Origin: Nocardia altamirensis NBRC 108246
GTDB lineage: Bacteria; Actinomycetota; Actinomycetes; Mycobacteriales; Mycobacteriaceae
Assembly: GCF_001612685.1 (NCBI RefSeq)
Contig: NZ_BDAY01000043.1
Span: 1-46,420, forward strand
Direction of reading: 5' to 3'
DNA length: 46,420 nt
The notes beneath the pieces were generated by a model. It made no database searches. It saw nothing but the letters and a program-made list of their open reading frames with translations, and was not told where the DNA came from. The position numbers and the translations under genes were made by a program. This document shows, in pieces, positions 8,933 through 17,048 of the stretch; position 1 is the stretch's first letter; each line of letters begins with the position of its first letter.

Positions 8933-9936
8933 TCGCTTCGCTCCTTCACGCCCGCAAGGTCGAGCGCCTCCCGCACCATCTCGGCGGTCGTCGGCGGATC
9001 GGTCATCAGCAGCGGCACGCTGCGTACCTCGACGCCGGGCACATCGGCGGTGTCGGTGGTGTGGATCAGCCAGCCATCGAGGATGCCGGTGGCCGATCGG
9101 GCGCCATAGTAGCGGCCGATCGCCTGCGCGGTCGTCTCGACACCGATCACCGACAGGCACTCGTCGGCCATGCCGCGCAGCGGTTTTCCGTCGATCACCC
9201 CCGAAACGCCGATCACTTTCGCCGCCGTGGTGCGCAGCGCACCGCGGATGCCTGGCACCGCGAGGATGGCGCCGATACTGACCACCGGGTTCGACGGAGC
9301 GAGCAAGACCACATCGGCCGACTCTATGATCTCTGTCACATTTGGCGCAGGTTTGGCATCTTCTGCCCCAATTGTGGCGAATCCGTGGGTCTCGATGTTC
9401 GCGCGATAGCGAACCCACCACTCCTGAAAATGGATCGCGCGGCGTTCGCCAGGGTTGTCGGCGTCGCTCACAACCACATGCGTTTCACACCGATCGTCGG
9501 TTGCCGGGATCAGTTTCACGCCCGGTTGCCACCTGTTGCAGAGCGCTTCGGTGACCGCGGAAAGCGGGTACCCCGCGCGCAACATCTCACTGCGAACCAA
9601 ATGTGTGGCGATATCGCGATCGCCGAGGCCGAACCAATCCGGCTGCGCGTGATACTTCGCCAGCTCTTCTTTCGCGTGCCAGGTTTCCCCGAGCCTGCCC
9701 CAGCCCCGGTCGGTGTCGATGCCACCGCCCAGGGTGTACATGCAGGTATCGAGGTCAGGACAGATCCGGAGGCCGTGCATCCAGACGTCGTCACCGACGT
9801 TGACGATCGCCGAGACATCGGCATCGGGCAGCAGTTCCCTTACGCCCTGGAGGAACCGCGCTCCGCCGACACCCCCGACCAGAACGGCGATCCGAGGCCC
9901 GGTGGTCGGTTCGGTATCCGCTTCATGAACACTCAC
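8929..9936 (-). CDS. fbiA: Phosphoenolpyruvate:Fo transferase FbiA (CofD family)
   Basis: FbiA moves the phosphoenolpyruvyl (or 2-phospholactyl) group from a GDP-activated donor onto Fo, giving (dehydro)F420-0. The Rossmann-like CofD start is visible as IAVLVGGVGGARFLQG (about residues 16-31), followed by NVGDDVWMHGLRICPDLDTCMYTL and, later, LLAPSNPVVSIGAIL. GTG at 9936 gives 335 residues, close to mycobacterial FbiA; the frame is open another 47 codons upstream but that stretch shows no family similarity. The gene leads fbiA-fbiB-Nudix and is divergent from whiB2, as in M. tuberculosis. Its C-terminal codons read GVKERSE, and the stop overlaps the fbiB GTG. Confidence 0.94.
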   Translation of the reverse strand: MSVHEADTEPTTGPRIAVLVGGVGGARFLQGVRELLPDADVSAIVNVGDDVWMHGLRICPDLDTCMYTLGGGIDTDRGWGRLGETWHAKEELAKYHAQPDWFGLGDRDIATHLVRSEMLRAGYPLSAVTEALCNRWQPGVKLIPATDDRCETHVVVSDADNPGERRAIHFQEWWVRYRANIETHGFATIGAEDAKPAPNVTEIIESADVVLLAPSNPVVSIGAILAVPGIRGALRTTAAKVIGVSGVIDGKPLRGMADECLSVIGVETTAQAIGRYYGARSATGILDGWLIHTTDTADVPGVEVRSVPLLMTDPPTTAEMVREALDLAGVKERSE

Positions 9937-10063
9937 ATCCGCACAGCCTATGCGTTGCCCGAGCGGGCGATCATCAGCATGTAGTTGCTGGTCATTTGCC
10001 CTACTCGGACTCAAGATCATCTTGGAAGCCGTTCGCGGATAGTAACGGAATAGCGACGGCGGC

Positions 10064-10093
10064 TTGACCATCGACACGTCCGGCGTGTCTAAT
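10064..10093 (+). promoter_or_regulatory. whiB2 promoter with paired GACAC (WhiA-type) motif
   Basis: TTGACC (10064-10069) and TCTAAT (10088-10093) are separated by 18 bp and resemble a principal-sigma promoter. Between them lies the inverted repeat GACACG (10073-10078) / CGTGTC (10084-10089) with a 5-nt spacer. GACAC is the recognition motif described for WhiA in Streptomyces, the known partner of WhiB, so WhiA control of whiB2 is a reasonable inference. Confidence 0.55.
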
Positions 10094-10268
10094 CACAGTC
10101 ATGTCATTTCGGGTTCGCGCGAGAGTGCAAGGCGCGAACGGCTTTTCGAACAGATGTTCGCATCGGGATGACGAGCTCGGGGACGTCCGCGGGACAACGT
10201 CGCGGGGTATGGCCGTCGGTAGGCGTGTTGGTCCGACGGAACGAATCATTCTGCGCTAACACACAGTG

Positions 10269-10274
10269 AGGAGG
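10269..10274 (+). promoter_or_regulatory. Strong Shine-Dalgarno that fixes the whiB2 GTG start
   Basis: AGGAGG, a perfect anti-16S match, lies 7 nt before GTG 10282. It decides for the long form of WhiB2 over an internal ATG near residue 60. Confidence 0.75.
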
Positions 10275-10281
10275 CGGAGCG

Positions 10282-10692
10282 GTGGCCAACGAGATGGTCT
10301 CGCCGACCGATTCCACAGCAGGCGCAGCACGTGGCGTCTGCACAGACAACGGCTGGATCGATCGCGAGGGGGGTGAGGAAGTCCTGACGCCTGGGCACAG
10401 CACGGGTGACGGGATCTCGGCACCCCGACTCAGCCTGGTCGTCACGGGCTTCGACGAGATGTTCGAATCCATCGAAGAGCAGTGGCAGGAGCGTGCCCTG
10501 TGCGCGCAGACCGATCCGGAGGCGTTCTTCCCAGAGAAGGGCGGCTCGACTCGCGAGGCGAAACGGATCTGCATGGGCTGCGAGGTACGCGACGAATGCC
10601 TGGAGTACGCACTCGCACACGATGAACGCTTCGGTATCTGGGGTGGCCTCTCCGAGCGGGAGCGTCGCCGCCTGAAGCGCGGTATCGGCTAG
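10282..10692 (+). CDS. whiB2: WhiB-family iron-sulfur transcription factor (WhiB2/WhmD)
   Basis: A WhiB-like protein binding a [4Fe-4S] cluster through Cys74, Cys97, Cys100 and Cys106, followed by the GIWGG turn (118-122) and a basic C-terminal tail (ERERRRLKRGIG) for DNA contact. WhiB2/WhmD is known to be needed for septation and cell division in mycobacteria, acting with WhiA. The position next to fbiA and the actinobacterial order identify the orthologue of Rv3260c. At 136 residues it is longer than the annotated 89-residue M. tuberculosis form because of about 55 extra N-terminal residues rich in Gly, Ser and acidic residues; the perfect Shine-Dalgarno before GTG 10282 supports this start. 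A three-arm hairpin region follows its stop. Confidence 0.95.
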   Translation: MANEMVSPTDSTAGAARGVCTDNGWIDREGGEEVLTPGHSTGDGISAPRLSLVVTGFDEMFESIEEQWQERALCAQTDPEAFFPEKGGSTREAKRICMGCEVRDECLEYALAHDERFGIWGGLSERERRRLKRGIG

Positions 10693-10693
10693 A

Positions 10694-10765
10694 AACTTGG
10701 GGTTGGCCCCCGAGTTATCCGCACACGCGACAACAAGTCTCGTGCACACCCGGATAACTTGGGGG
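10694..10765 (+). terminator. Three-arm alternative hairpin after whiB2
   Basis: Arm 1 AACTTGGGG (10694-10702) directly follows the stop codon. Arm 2 CCCCCGAGTTATCCG (10707-10721) can pair with arm 1 across a 4-nt loop, or with arm 3 CGGATAACTTGGGGG (10751-10765, 14 of 15 positions) across 29 nt. Pairings 1-2 and 2-3 exclude each other, as in attenuators. A simple terminator role is also possible. The rest of the 10693-10933 interval shows no gene. Confidence 0.5.
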
Positions 10766-10933
10766 ATGCGACCGGGTCGGCGTCTTCGCCCTCGACGCCT
10801 CGGTAGCACCCCCACCCGCGTCCCGGCCCTCCTGCCCGGCCGCGGGGTCGTCCCGCCGAACCCGGTCCGCATAGTGACCGAGGTGGCACCTACTGGATGC
10901 GCGTCCGCGAGACGGCCTGACTAGGTTTTAACC

Positions 10934-11413
10934 ATGGTGCGTTCCCGGAATCGTCGTCCACCGACCGCGCGGTCGGTGATCCGCCGTGGTCGCGGCGTGC
11001 GAGGCCCGATGTTGCCGCCGACGGTGCCCGCCTGGCGGACCAGGGGCCAGAAATTCGACCGGCTGGTACTCGAAGCGTTCGCGCCGCTGGACACCCGCTG
11101 GCACGACCGGCTGACCAAACTCGACATCGCGGTCGACGATGTGCCGAAAATCCGTCCGCTGCACCCTGATTCGGTCACCTGGCCGGATGAGGTCGTCGCC
11201 GACGGCCCGGTGCCGCTGTCCCGGCTCATCCCCGCAGGCGTCGACAGGCACGGCGCGGCCACCCGGGCCAGGGTGGTGCTGTTCCGCAAACCACTCGAGC
11301 TGCGCGCCAGCGATCCCGACGATCTGGTCGAGCTGCTGCGCGAGGTCCTGGTCCAGCAGATCGCCACCTACCTCGGCGTCGACCCGGATCTCATCGATCC
11401 GGAACCGGAGTAG
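10934..11413 (+). CDS. Metallopeptidase-family protein lacking HExxH (Rv3259-like)
   Basis: A 159-residue protein of the small zincin-like family (DUF1025 type) that sits next to whiB2 across Mycobacteriales. After a basic N-terminus of about 40 residues, the domain begins FDRLVLEAFAPLDTRW and ends LVELLREVLVQQIATYLGVDPDLIDPE. The segment VLVQQIATYLGVD occupies the place of the HEIAHHFG metal site in other members, so both zinc-binding histidines and the catalytic glutamate are missing; it is unlikely to be an active protease. ATG at 10934 is used; it lies at the end of an AT-richer stretch (TAGGTTTTAACC), so the mRNA may have little or no leader. A role cannot be given. Confidence 0.85.
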   Translation: MVRSRNRRPPTARSVIRRGRGVRGPMLPPTVPAWRTRGQKFDRLVLEAFAPLDTRWHDRLTKLDIAVDDVPKIRPLHPDSVTWPDEVVADGPVPLSRLIPAGVDRHGAATRARVVLFRKPLELRASDPDDLVELLREVLVQQIATYLGVDPDLIDPEPE

Positions 11414-11533
11414 AAATCACACCAAGCCGCGCGGGTGCCGGTAACGAATGTTGTTGCGAGCAGCGATAACCGAGGACCACACCGGGTCGGACCCGGCACC
11501 GAGGACACCAGGTCCGCACGAGGCACCCGGCAC

Positions 11534-11571
11534 ACTCCCACCCACGTGCGGCACCCCGCAACGGTGGGAGT
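11534..11571 (+). terminator. Hairpin terminator after the metallopeptidase-like gene
   Basis: ACTCCCACC (11534-11542) and GGTGGGAGT (11563-11571) form a perfect 9-bp stem, with a second inner stem TGCGG/CCGCA. A further palindrome, CCGGGT-CGG-ACCCGG, lies at 11482-11496. The interval 11414-11634 otherwise shows no gene. Confidence 0.5.
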
Positions 11572-11634
11572 AATTGCCCGATTCCTGAGCGTGTCTATCC
11601 ACATCGGGTCGCCAGGGGGGTTACTCTCATCGTC

Positions 11635-12024
11635 GTGATCCCCATGCGTCGTTGCTGCCGTCCAGGTTGCAAGAATCCGGCCGTCGCGACGCTCACCTAT
11701 GTGTACTCGGACTCGACCGCCGTCGTCGGACCACTCGCGACCGTCGCCGAACCACACTCCTGGGACCTCTGCGAAACACACGGCTCCCGGATCACCGCCC
11801 CGAAGGGCTGGGAAATGGTCCGCCACGAAGGCGGATTCTCGTCCAGCACACCGGATGACGACGATCTGACCGCGCTCGCCGAAGCGGTCCGCGAGGCAGG
11901 CCTGCGCCGCCGCCCGCCCGAGCCCGACCAGCGCGGCTACCGCGACTACACCCCACCGCCGCCGCGCACCACCCGCACCGGCCGCCGCGGCCACCTCCGG
12001 GTACTGCCCGATCCCCCGTCCTGA
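11635..12024 (+). CDS. DUF3499 protein (Rv3258c-like, cysteine-rich)
   Basis: A 129-residue protein of unknown function conserved in actinobacteria beside manB. The N-terminal RRCCRPGCKNPAVATLTYVYSDSTAVV in outline carries Cys7, Cys8 and Cys12, and PHSWDLCETHGSRITAP adds a further Cys/His pair, which suggests a small zinc ribbon. The C-terminal third is a Pro/Arg-rich tail with little structure. GTG at 11635 is preferred to ATG 11644 because family members usually have three or four residues before RRCC and because an AGGGGGG lies 14 nt upstream. It is 98 bp ahead of manB and may be cotranscribed with it. Confidence 0.88.
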   Translation: MIPMRRCCRPGCKNPAVATLTYVYSDSTAVVGPLATVAEPHSWDLCETHGSRITAPKGWEMVRHEGGFSSSTPDDDDLTALAEAVREAGLRRRPPEPDQRGYRDYTPPPPRTTRTGRRGHLRVLPDPPS

Positions 12025-12122
12025 GGACGGATTCGATAGGTGGCCCCTGTTGACGGCCATCGGCTGAACTTGCCCACCCCCGTCGGCTTCACCGACGGCC
12101 GTCTCCCTCTAGGGTGTTGGTC

Positions 12123-13499
12123 ATGACTGTCGCCCGCTCTGCCGAATTCGTCAACGCGGTGATCAAGGCCTACGACGTTCGCGGTGTGGTCGGCGAACAG
12201 ATCGACGCCGAATTCGTCAGGGACGTCGGCGCTTCGTTCGCCAGGCTGATGCGCGCGGAAGGCGCACAGCGGGCGGTCATCGGACACGACATGCGCGAGT
12301 CCTCCCCCGGGCTGGCGCAGGCCTTCGCCGACGGTGTGCTCGCGCAGGGCCTCGACGTGGTGCACATCGGGCTCGCGTCCACCGACCAGCTGTACTTCGC
12401 GTCGGGCAGCCTGGACTGCCCCGGCGCCATGTTCACCGCGAGCCACAACCCGGCCAAGTACAACGGCATCAAGATGTGCCGCGCCAAAGCCCTTCCGGTG
12501 GGCCAGGACACGGGCCTGGCGACCATCAAGAGCGAGGTCACCGAGGGCGTCCCCGGCTACGACGGCCCGCGCGGCACCGAGACGACGACGGACCTGCTCG
12601 CCGACTACGCGGCGTTCCTGCGCAAGCTGGTCGACCTCGGCGAGGTCCGCCCGCTCACCGTCGCGGTGGACGCGGGCAACGGCATGGGCGGGCACACCGT
12701 CCCCGCGGTGTTCGCCGCGCTGTCGCAGGTGACCGTCGTCCCGCTGTACTTCGACCTGGACGGTTCCTTCCCCAACCACGAGGCCAACCCGCTCGACCCC
12801 AAGAACCTGGTCGACCTGCAGGACCTGGTGGTCAAGTCGGGCGCCGACATCGGACTCGCCTTCGACGGCGACGCCGACCGCTGCTTCGTGGTGGACGAGA
12901 AGGGCGACCCGGTGTCGCCGTCGGCGATCACCGCGCTGGTCGCCGAGCGCGAGCTGGCCAAGGAGCCCGGCGGGGTCATCATCCACAACCTGATCACCTC
13001 GCGCGCGGTGCCCGAGCTCGTCACCGAACTCGGCGGAACGCCGGTGCGCACTCGGGTCGGCCACTCGTTCATCAAGCAGCAGATGGCCTCGACCGGCGCG
13101 GTATTCGGCGGCGAGCACTCAGCGCACTACTACTTCCGCGACTTCTGGGGCGCGGACTCCGGCATGCTCGCCGCGCTGCACGTGCTCGCCGCGCTCGGCG
13201 AGAAGGAACGGCCGGTGTCCGAGCTCATGGCCGCCTACGAAACATATGCGGCCTCCGGAGAGATCAACTCCACAGTGGCGGACGCAAAGGAGCGGACGAT
13301 GGCGGTAGTGGAGGCCTTCGGGGACCGGACGGTCACGGTCGATAGGCTGGACGGCGTGACCGTGCAGCTTGCCGACGACGCCTGGTTCAATCTGCGCGCG
13401 TCGAATACCGAACCGTTGCTCAGGCTCAACGTCGAGGCCCGATCGCCGGACGAAGTAGACGCACTCGTAACCGAGATTCTGAGCATCGTCCGCTCCTGA
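12123..13499 (+). CDS. manB: Phosphomannomutase
   Basis: Converts mannose-6-phosphate to mannose-1-phosphate, the step before GDP-mannose and hence before lipomannan, PIMs and mannosylated glycoconjugates. The 458-residue alpha-D-phosphohexomutase shows the phosphoserine loop TASHNP with Ser107, the Mg2+ loop DGDADRC, and the sugar-binding GGEHSAHYYFRD. The C-terminal domain has RASNTEPLLRLNVEA, which binds phosphate. The start is ATG 12123; an in-frame TTG lies three codons earlier. It is the orthologue of Rv3257c and lies directly ahead of the SIS gene and manA. Confidence 0.97.
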   Translation: MTVARSAEFVNAVIKAYDVRGVVGEQIDAEFVRDVGASFARLMRAEGAQRAVIGHDMRESSPGLAQAFADGVLAQGLDVVHIGLASTDQLYFASGSLDCPGAMFTASHNPAKYNGIKMCRAKALPVGQDTGLATIKSEVTEGVPGYDGPRGTETTTDLLADYAAFLRKLVDLGEVRPLTVAVDAGNGMGGHTVPAVFAALSQVTVVPLYFDLDGSFPNHEANPLDPKNLVDLQDLVVKSGADIGLAFDGDADRCFVVDEKGDPVSPSAITALVAERELAKEPGGVIIHNLITSRAVPELVTELGGTPVRTRVGHSFIKQQMASTGAVFGGEHSAHYYFRDFWGADSGMLAALHVLAALGEKERPVSELMAAYETYAASGEINSTVADAKERTMAVVEAFGDRTVTVDRLDGVTVQLADDAWFNLRASNTEPLLRLNVEARSPDEVDALVTEILSIVRS

Positions 13500-13617
13500 C
13501 TGGAATAGTGGAATCACAGGCCTTGGATTCGCCCGACTCGGGCCCGGCGCGGCAGCTGACCCGGGTGGCAGCAAGGGCGGAAACGACTCAGCGCGATGAG
13601 GGGAGGTGGGACGCCCG

Positions 13618-14820
13618 ATGATCGCTGGAACTCCGGTGCTCGACCTCGATGACGCCGCTTCGCTGGAAGCGGCCGATACCGGCGGCGCCCTGCGCTCGGC
13701 CGCCTCTGGCGGCGCTCAGGTCCGTGCCACCGCGGCAGCCATCGGCGAGGACGCGCTCGCGCGCCTGGCCGGTCTGCGCCCACGCAGCGTGGTGCTCGTC
13801 TCCGGCGCGGGCCGCGCCACCCGTGCCGCGAGCCTGCTCGTCGCCGCCCTCGGTGACCGGGCAGGCCTGCCCGTGGTGCCCGTCGCCGCGTTACCGCCGT
13901 GGGTCGGTCCCCTCGATGTCGTTCTCGTCTCCGGTGACGATGCAGGCGACCCACGGCTGCTCGATGCCGTCGACCGGGCGCTGCGCCGCGGCGCCGAGGT
14001 CGTTGTCGCCGCGCCGATCGAAGGACCGCTGCGCGCCGTCACGGCCGGTCGGGCCGCCGTGCTCGCACCGCGCGTGCAGGTGCTCGATCACAACCGGTTG
14101 CTGCGCTATCTCGCCGTCGGCATCGCCGTGCTGCAGGCGGTCGATCCGACCCGCAGCGGCACCTTCGTGCCCGACCTGACCGAATTGGCCGATGTGCTCG
14201 ACGCCGAGGCTTTGCGCGCAGGCCCGACCAACGAGATGTTCCGCAATCCGGCCAAGACGCTGGCCGCGCGGATGCATCAGCGCGGCATCGTGCTCACCGG
14301 CGACTCCCCCGCCGCGACCCAGCTGGCCGAGCACGTCGCCGAGGTGCTGCTGCAGTCGGCGGGCCGGGTGTCCACCGCGGTGGAGCTGGCCGAGGCCGTC
14401 GCCGCCAGGTCCCGAATGGTCGAGGCCGCAGGCGAATCCGCGCCCGGCTTCGATCCGCTGTTCCACGACGAGGAGCTCGACGGGCCGGTGCCGGTCGAGC
14501 GGATCCGGGTGTTCGTCGTCAGCGCCGACGCCGACCAGGCGGCCGCGCGGCGCCGGATCGCGGTCTTCGGCGGCGGCGGATCCAGCCTGGTCGATGCCGA
14601 CCTGGTGAACGCCGAACTCGATCTGCTGCACACCGGCCTTGTCGATCCTTCGGTGCCGGTGCCGCCACGCCAAGAAGAACCGGCGCCGGGGACCGGCGGT
14701 GAACTCGAACAGCTGGCGGTGCTCGCCGTCCGGCTGGAGATGGCCGCCGCCTATCTGCGGCTGATCGGCACCCGTGGCATCGCCACCGACAACCAAGGGC
14801 AGTTCGGGGGCAACTACTAG
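13618..14820 (+). CDS. TobH-like protein with SIS / PGI-C domain (Rv3256c-like)
   Basis: A 400-residue protein between manB and manA in many Mycobacteriales. The N-terminal half has an SIS-type sugar isomerase pattern (SVVLVSGAGRATRAASLLVAALG, then LDVVLVSGDDAGDPRLLDAV) and the C-terminal half resembles the bacterial phosphoglucose/phosphomannose isomerase C-terminal region (ALMHQRGIVLTGD-like, then a VFVVSADADQAAARRR strand). A mannose-phosphate related role is an inference from domain and place. ATG 13618 is chosen with GGGGAGG about 12 nt upstream; a GTG four codons earlier lies inside that Shine-Dalgarno. Its TAG stop overlaps the GTG of manA by one base. Confidence 0.85.
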   Translation: MIAGTPVLDLDDAASLEAADTGGALRSAASGGAQVRATAAAIGEDALARLAGLRPRSVVLVSGAGRATRAASLLVAALGDRAGLPVVPVAALPPWVGPLDVVLVSGDDAGDPRLLDAVDRALRRGAEVVVAAPIEGPLRAVTAGRAAVLAPRVQVLDHNRLLRYLAVGIAVLQAVDPTRSGTFVPDLTELADVLDAEALRAGPTNEMFRNPAKTLAARMHQRGIVLTGDSPAATQLAEHVAEVLLQSAGRVSTAVELAEAVAARSRMVEAAGESAPGFDPLFHDEELDGPVPVERIRVFVVSADADQAAARRRIAVFGGGGSSLVDADLVNAELDLLHTGLVDPSVPVPPRQEEPAPGTGGELEQLAVLAVRLEMAAAYLRLIGTRGIATDNQGQFGGNY

Positions 14821-16037
14821 TGCACGAACTCGTAGGTGCGCTGCGTTCGTATGCCTGGGGCTCGCGCACCGCGCTCGCTCAGTTGTGCGGCCGACCAGTA
14901 CCGTCTGCGCATCCGGAGGCCGAACTGTGGTTCGGCGCGCATCCCGCCGATCCCGCGCACGTGAAGACAGCCGAAGGCACCCGCTCCCTGCTCGAGTTCG
15001 TCGCCGCCCACCCGGACCGCGAATTGGGCTCGGCCGCAACAGAATTCGGCGGCAAGCTGCCGTTCCTGCTGAAGATCCTCGCCGCCGAGGAGCCGCTGTC
15101 GCTGCAGGCGCATCCGAGCACGGCACAGGCCCGGGCCGGCTTCGAGCGGGAGAACCGCACCAAGGTGCCGTTCGACTCGCCGATGCGCAACTACCGCGAC
15201 GAGAACCACAAGCCGGAACTGGTGGTCGCGCTGGACCGGTTCGAGGCGCTGGCCGGCTTCCGCGAGCCGCGCCGCACCGTCGAACTGCTGCGCGCGCTCG
15301 ACGTTCCCGGGCTCGCCTCCTTCGCCGACCTGCTTGCCGCAGAACCGGATTCCGACGGCCTGCGCACCCTGTTCACCACCTGGATCACGCTGCCGCAGCA
15401 GGTGCTCGCGACCCTGCTGCCCGCGGTGCTCGACGGCTGCGTGCGGTACCTGTCCGGAAAAGGCAAGCGCGAGTTCACCCCTGAGGCGCGCACCGCACTC
15501 GAACTCGCCGAGGCGTATCCCGGTGACGCGGGCGTGCTCGCCGCGCTGCTGCTCAATCGGCTGACGCTGGAACCGGGACAGGGACTGTTCCTCGCCGCGG
15601 GCAATCTGCACGCGTACCTGCGCGGGCTCGGCGTCGAGATCATGGCCAACTCCGACAATGTGCTACGCGGCGGGCTGACGCCCAAGCATGTCGATGTGCC
15701 GGAGTTGTTGCGGGTGTTGGATTTCGAGCCGATCGACCTGCCGGTGGTGCTGCCGGAACCGGCGGGCGACGGATCGGTGCGATACCGAACGCCTGCACCC
15801 GAGTTCGCGCTGCGCCGCTTCGACCTCACCGCCGGGTCGGCGCAGGTGCCGCTCACCGCAGCGGGCCCAGGCATCGTGCTGTGCACGGCCGGATCGGTGC
15901 GGCTGACGCAGGGCGAGACGGAGCTGACGCTGGAGCGCGGTGCGGCCGCATGGATCTCGGCCGCCGACAGCGACATCCGCGCCCGCGCGCTCGACGGTGC
16001 CGCGCAACTGTTCTGCGCGTGCGTAGGCACAGTCTGA
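14820..16037 (+). CDS. manA: Mannose-6-phosphate isomerase, class I
   Basis: A zinc enzyme that interconverts fructose-6-phosphate and mannose-6-phosphate and feeds ManB. The 405-residue sequence has the class I ligands: Gln and His in LSLQAHPS, Glu in ENHKPELVVAL, and His in AAGNLHAYLRGLG. The N-terminal ELWFGAHP and PFLLKILAAEEPLS are also family signatures. The GTG start at 14820 shares its G with the upstream TAG stop, so the two genes are translationally coupled. It is the orthologue of Rv3255c. Confidence 0.97.
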   Translation: MHELVGALRSYAWGSRTALAQLCGRPVPSAHPEAELWFGAHPADPAHVKTAEGTRSLLEFVAAHPDRELGSAATEFGGKLPFLLKILAAEEPLSLQAHPSTAQARAGFERENRTKVPFDSPMRNYRDENHKPELVVALDRFEALAGFREPRRTVELLRALDVPGLASFADLLAAEPDSDGLRTLFTTWITLPQQVLATLLPAVLDGCVRYLSGKGKREFTPEARTALELAEAYPGDAGVLAALLLNRLTLEPGQGLFLAAGNLHAYLRGLGVEIMANSDNVLRGGLTPKHVDVPELLRVLDFEPIDLPVVLPEPAGDGSVRYRTPAPEFALRRFDLTAGSAQVPLTAAGPGIVLCTAGSVRLTQGETELTLERGAAAWISAADSDIRARALDGAAQLFCACVGTV

Positions 16038-16124
16038 GCAATCGAGTCGGTCGTCGGACATCCGAACGACCGCACAGGCTAAATTAGCCGGGATCGGGCA
16101 ATTCGGAGAGAGGACGTCCAAGGC

Positions 16125-17045
16125 ATGTCGGCTGGTGGTGGCAAGAAGGCGATCCTCGCCGCATTGACGGCGAACGCGGGAATCGCGGTGGCGAAGTTCA
16201 TCGGTGCGGCGATCACCGGATCCGCATCGATGCTCGCCGAGGCGGTGCACTCGGTGGCCGACACCTCCAACCAGGGCCTGCTGCTGCTCGGTCAGCAGCG
16301 CGCGGCACAGGAGGCCGACCAGCTGCATCCGTTCGGGTACGGGCGCAACCGCTACTTCTACTCGTTCATCGTCGCGCTGGTGCTGTTCACGATCGGCTCG
16401 ATCTACGCCATCTACGAAGGCATTCACAAGATCCAGCATCCCGAGGACCTGACCTCGCCGATCGTCGCGGTCGTCATCCTCGTGATCGCCATCGCGCTGG
16501 AGACCTACAGCTTCATGACTGCGGTCAAGGAGTCACGGCCGATCAAGGGTGACGCGAGCTGGTGGCGCTTCATCCGCACCTCGCGCAGCCCGGAACTGCC
16601 GGTGGTGCTGCTCGAGGACACCGGCGCCCTGGTCGGTCTGCTGTTCGCGCTCGCAGGCGTCGGCCTGACCATGATCACCGGAGAACCGATCTGGGACGGT
16701 ATCGGCACCCTCGCCATCGGCCTGCTGCTCGGTGTCATCGCCGTCATCCTGATCATCGAGATGCAGAGCCTGCTCATCGGCGAGGGCGCGACACCGGCGG
16801 AGGACCTGGCCATCAGGCAGAACCTCGTCGACGGCACCCGCATCGATCGACTGATCCACCTCAAGACCCAATACCTCGGCCCCGACGAGCTTTTGGTGGC
16901 GGCCAAGATCGGCACGGTGCCCGGCCTCGATGTCGAGGCGCTGGCCGCCGCGATCGACGACGCCGAGGCCAGGGTGCGTGCCGCGGTTCCCGCGGCCCGC
17001 GTCATCTATCTCGAGCCCGACCTCTACCGCGCCGAACGCGGATAG
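16125..17045 (+). CDS. Cation diffusion facilitator (Zn/Mn-type efflux) transporter
   Basis: A 306-residue inner-membrane CDF protein that would export a divalent metal in exchange for protons. TM2 carries AEAVHSVADTSNQ with His42 and Asp46 of the metal site, followed by HPFGYGRNRYFYS. In the fifth membrane segment the usual HxxxD is replaced by LLEDTGALVGLLFA, a variant also seen in the SLC30A9-like branch, so the metal site is partly acidic. The cytoplasmic C-terminal domain (IDRLIHLKTQYLGPDELLVAAKIG) is present. ATG 16125 has GAGAGGACG upstream. It follows manA at 87 bp and may be in that operon. It is convergent with the next gene, with only 3 bp between stops. Confidence 0.92.
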   Translation: MSAGGGKKAILAALTANAGIAVAKFIGAAITGSASMLAEAVHSVADTSNQGLLLLGQQRAAQEADQLHPFGYGRNRYFYSFIVALVLFTIGSIYAIYEGIHKIQHPEDLTSPIVAVVILVIAIALETYSFMTAVKESRPIKGDASWWRFIRTSRSPELPVVLLEDTGALVGLLFALAGVGLTMITGEPIWDGIGTLAIGLLLGVIAVILIIEMQSLLIGEGATPAEDLAIRQNLVDGTRIDRLIHLKTQYLGPDELLVAAKIGTVPGLDVEALAAAIDDAEARVRAAVPAARVIYLEPDLYRAERG

Positions 17046-17048
17046 CGC

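Larger units (their letters stand above)
9937..10281. other. Gene-free divergent region between fbiA and whiB2
   Basis: The 345 bp hold a good whiB2 promoter (10064-10093) and then an approximately 180-nt whiB2 leader. A 52-codon frame from ATG 10101 to 10259 exists in the leader, but it has poor GC in third positions and an AGA codon and I do not call it a gene. No clear promoter for fbiA was found close to its start. Confidence 0.5.

Noticed and set aside
8929..8960. GAGCGAAGCGAG at the end of fbiA resembling the start of the 27-residue leader cassettes
   Set aside because: It codes for the C-terminus GVKERSE of FbiA, is not preceded by a start codon and lacks the downstream TCATGA junction; only about twelve bases are similar.
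10101..10259. 52-codon open frame in the whiB2 5' leader
   Set aside because: Codon usage is unlike the neighbours (AGA, TTT, low GC in third positions), there is no clear Shine-Dalgarno, and the frame does not overlap or couple to whiB2.
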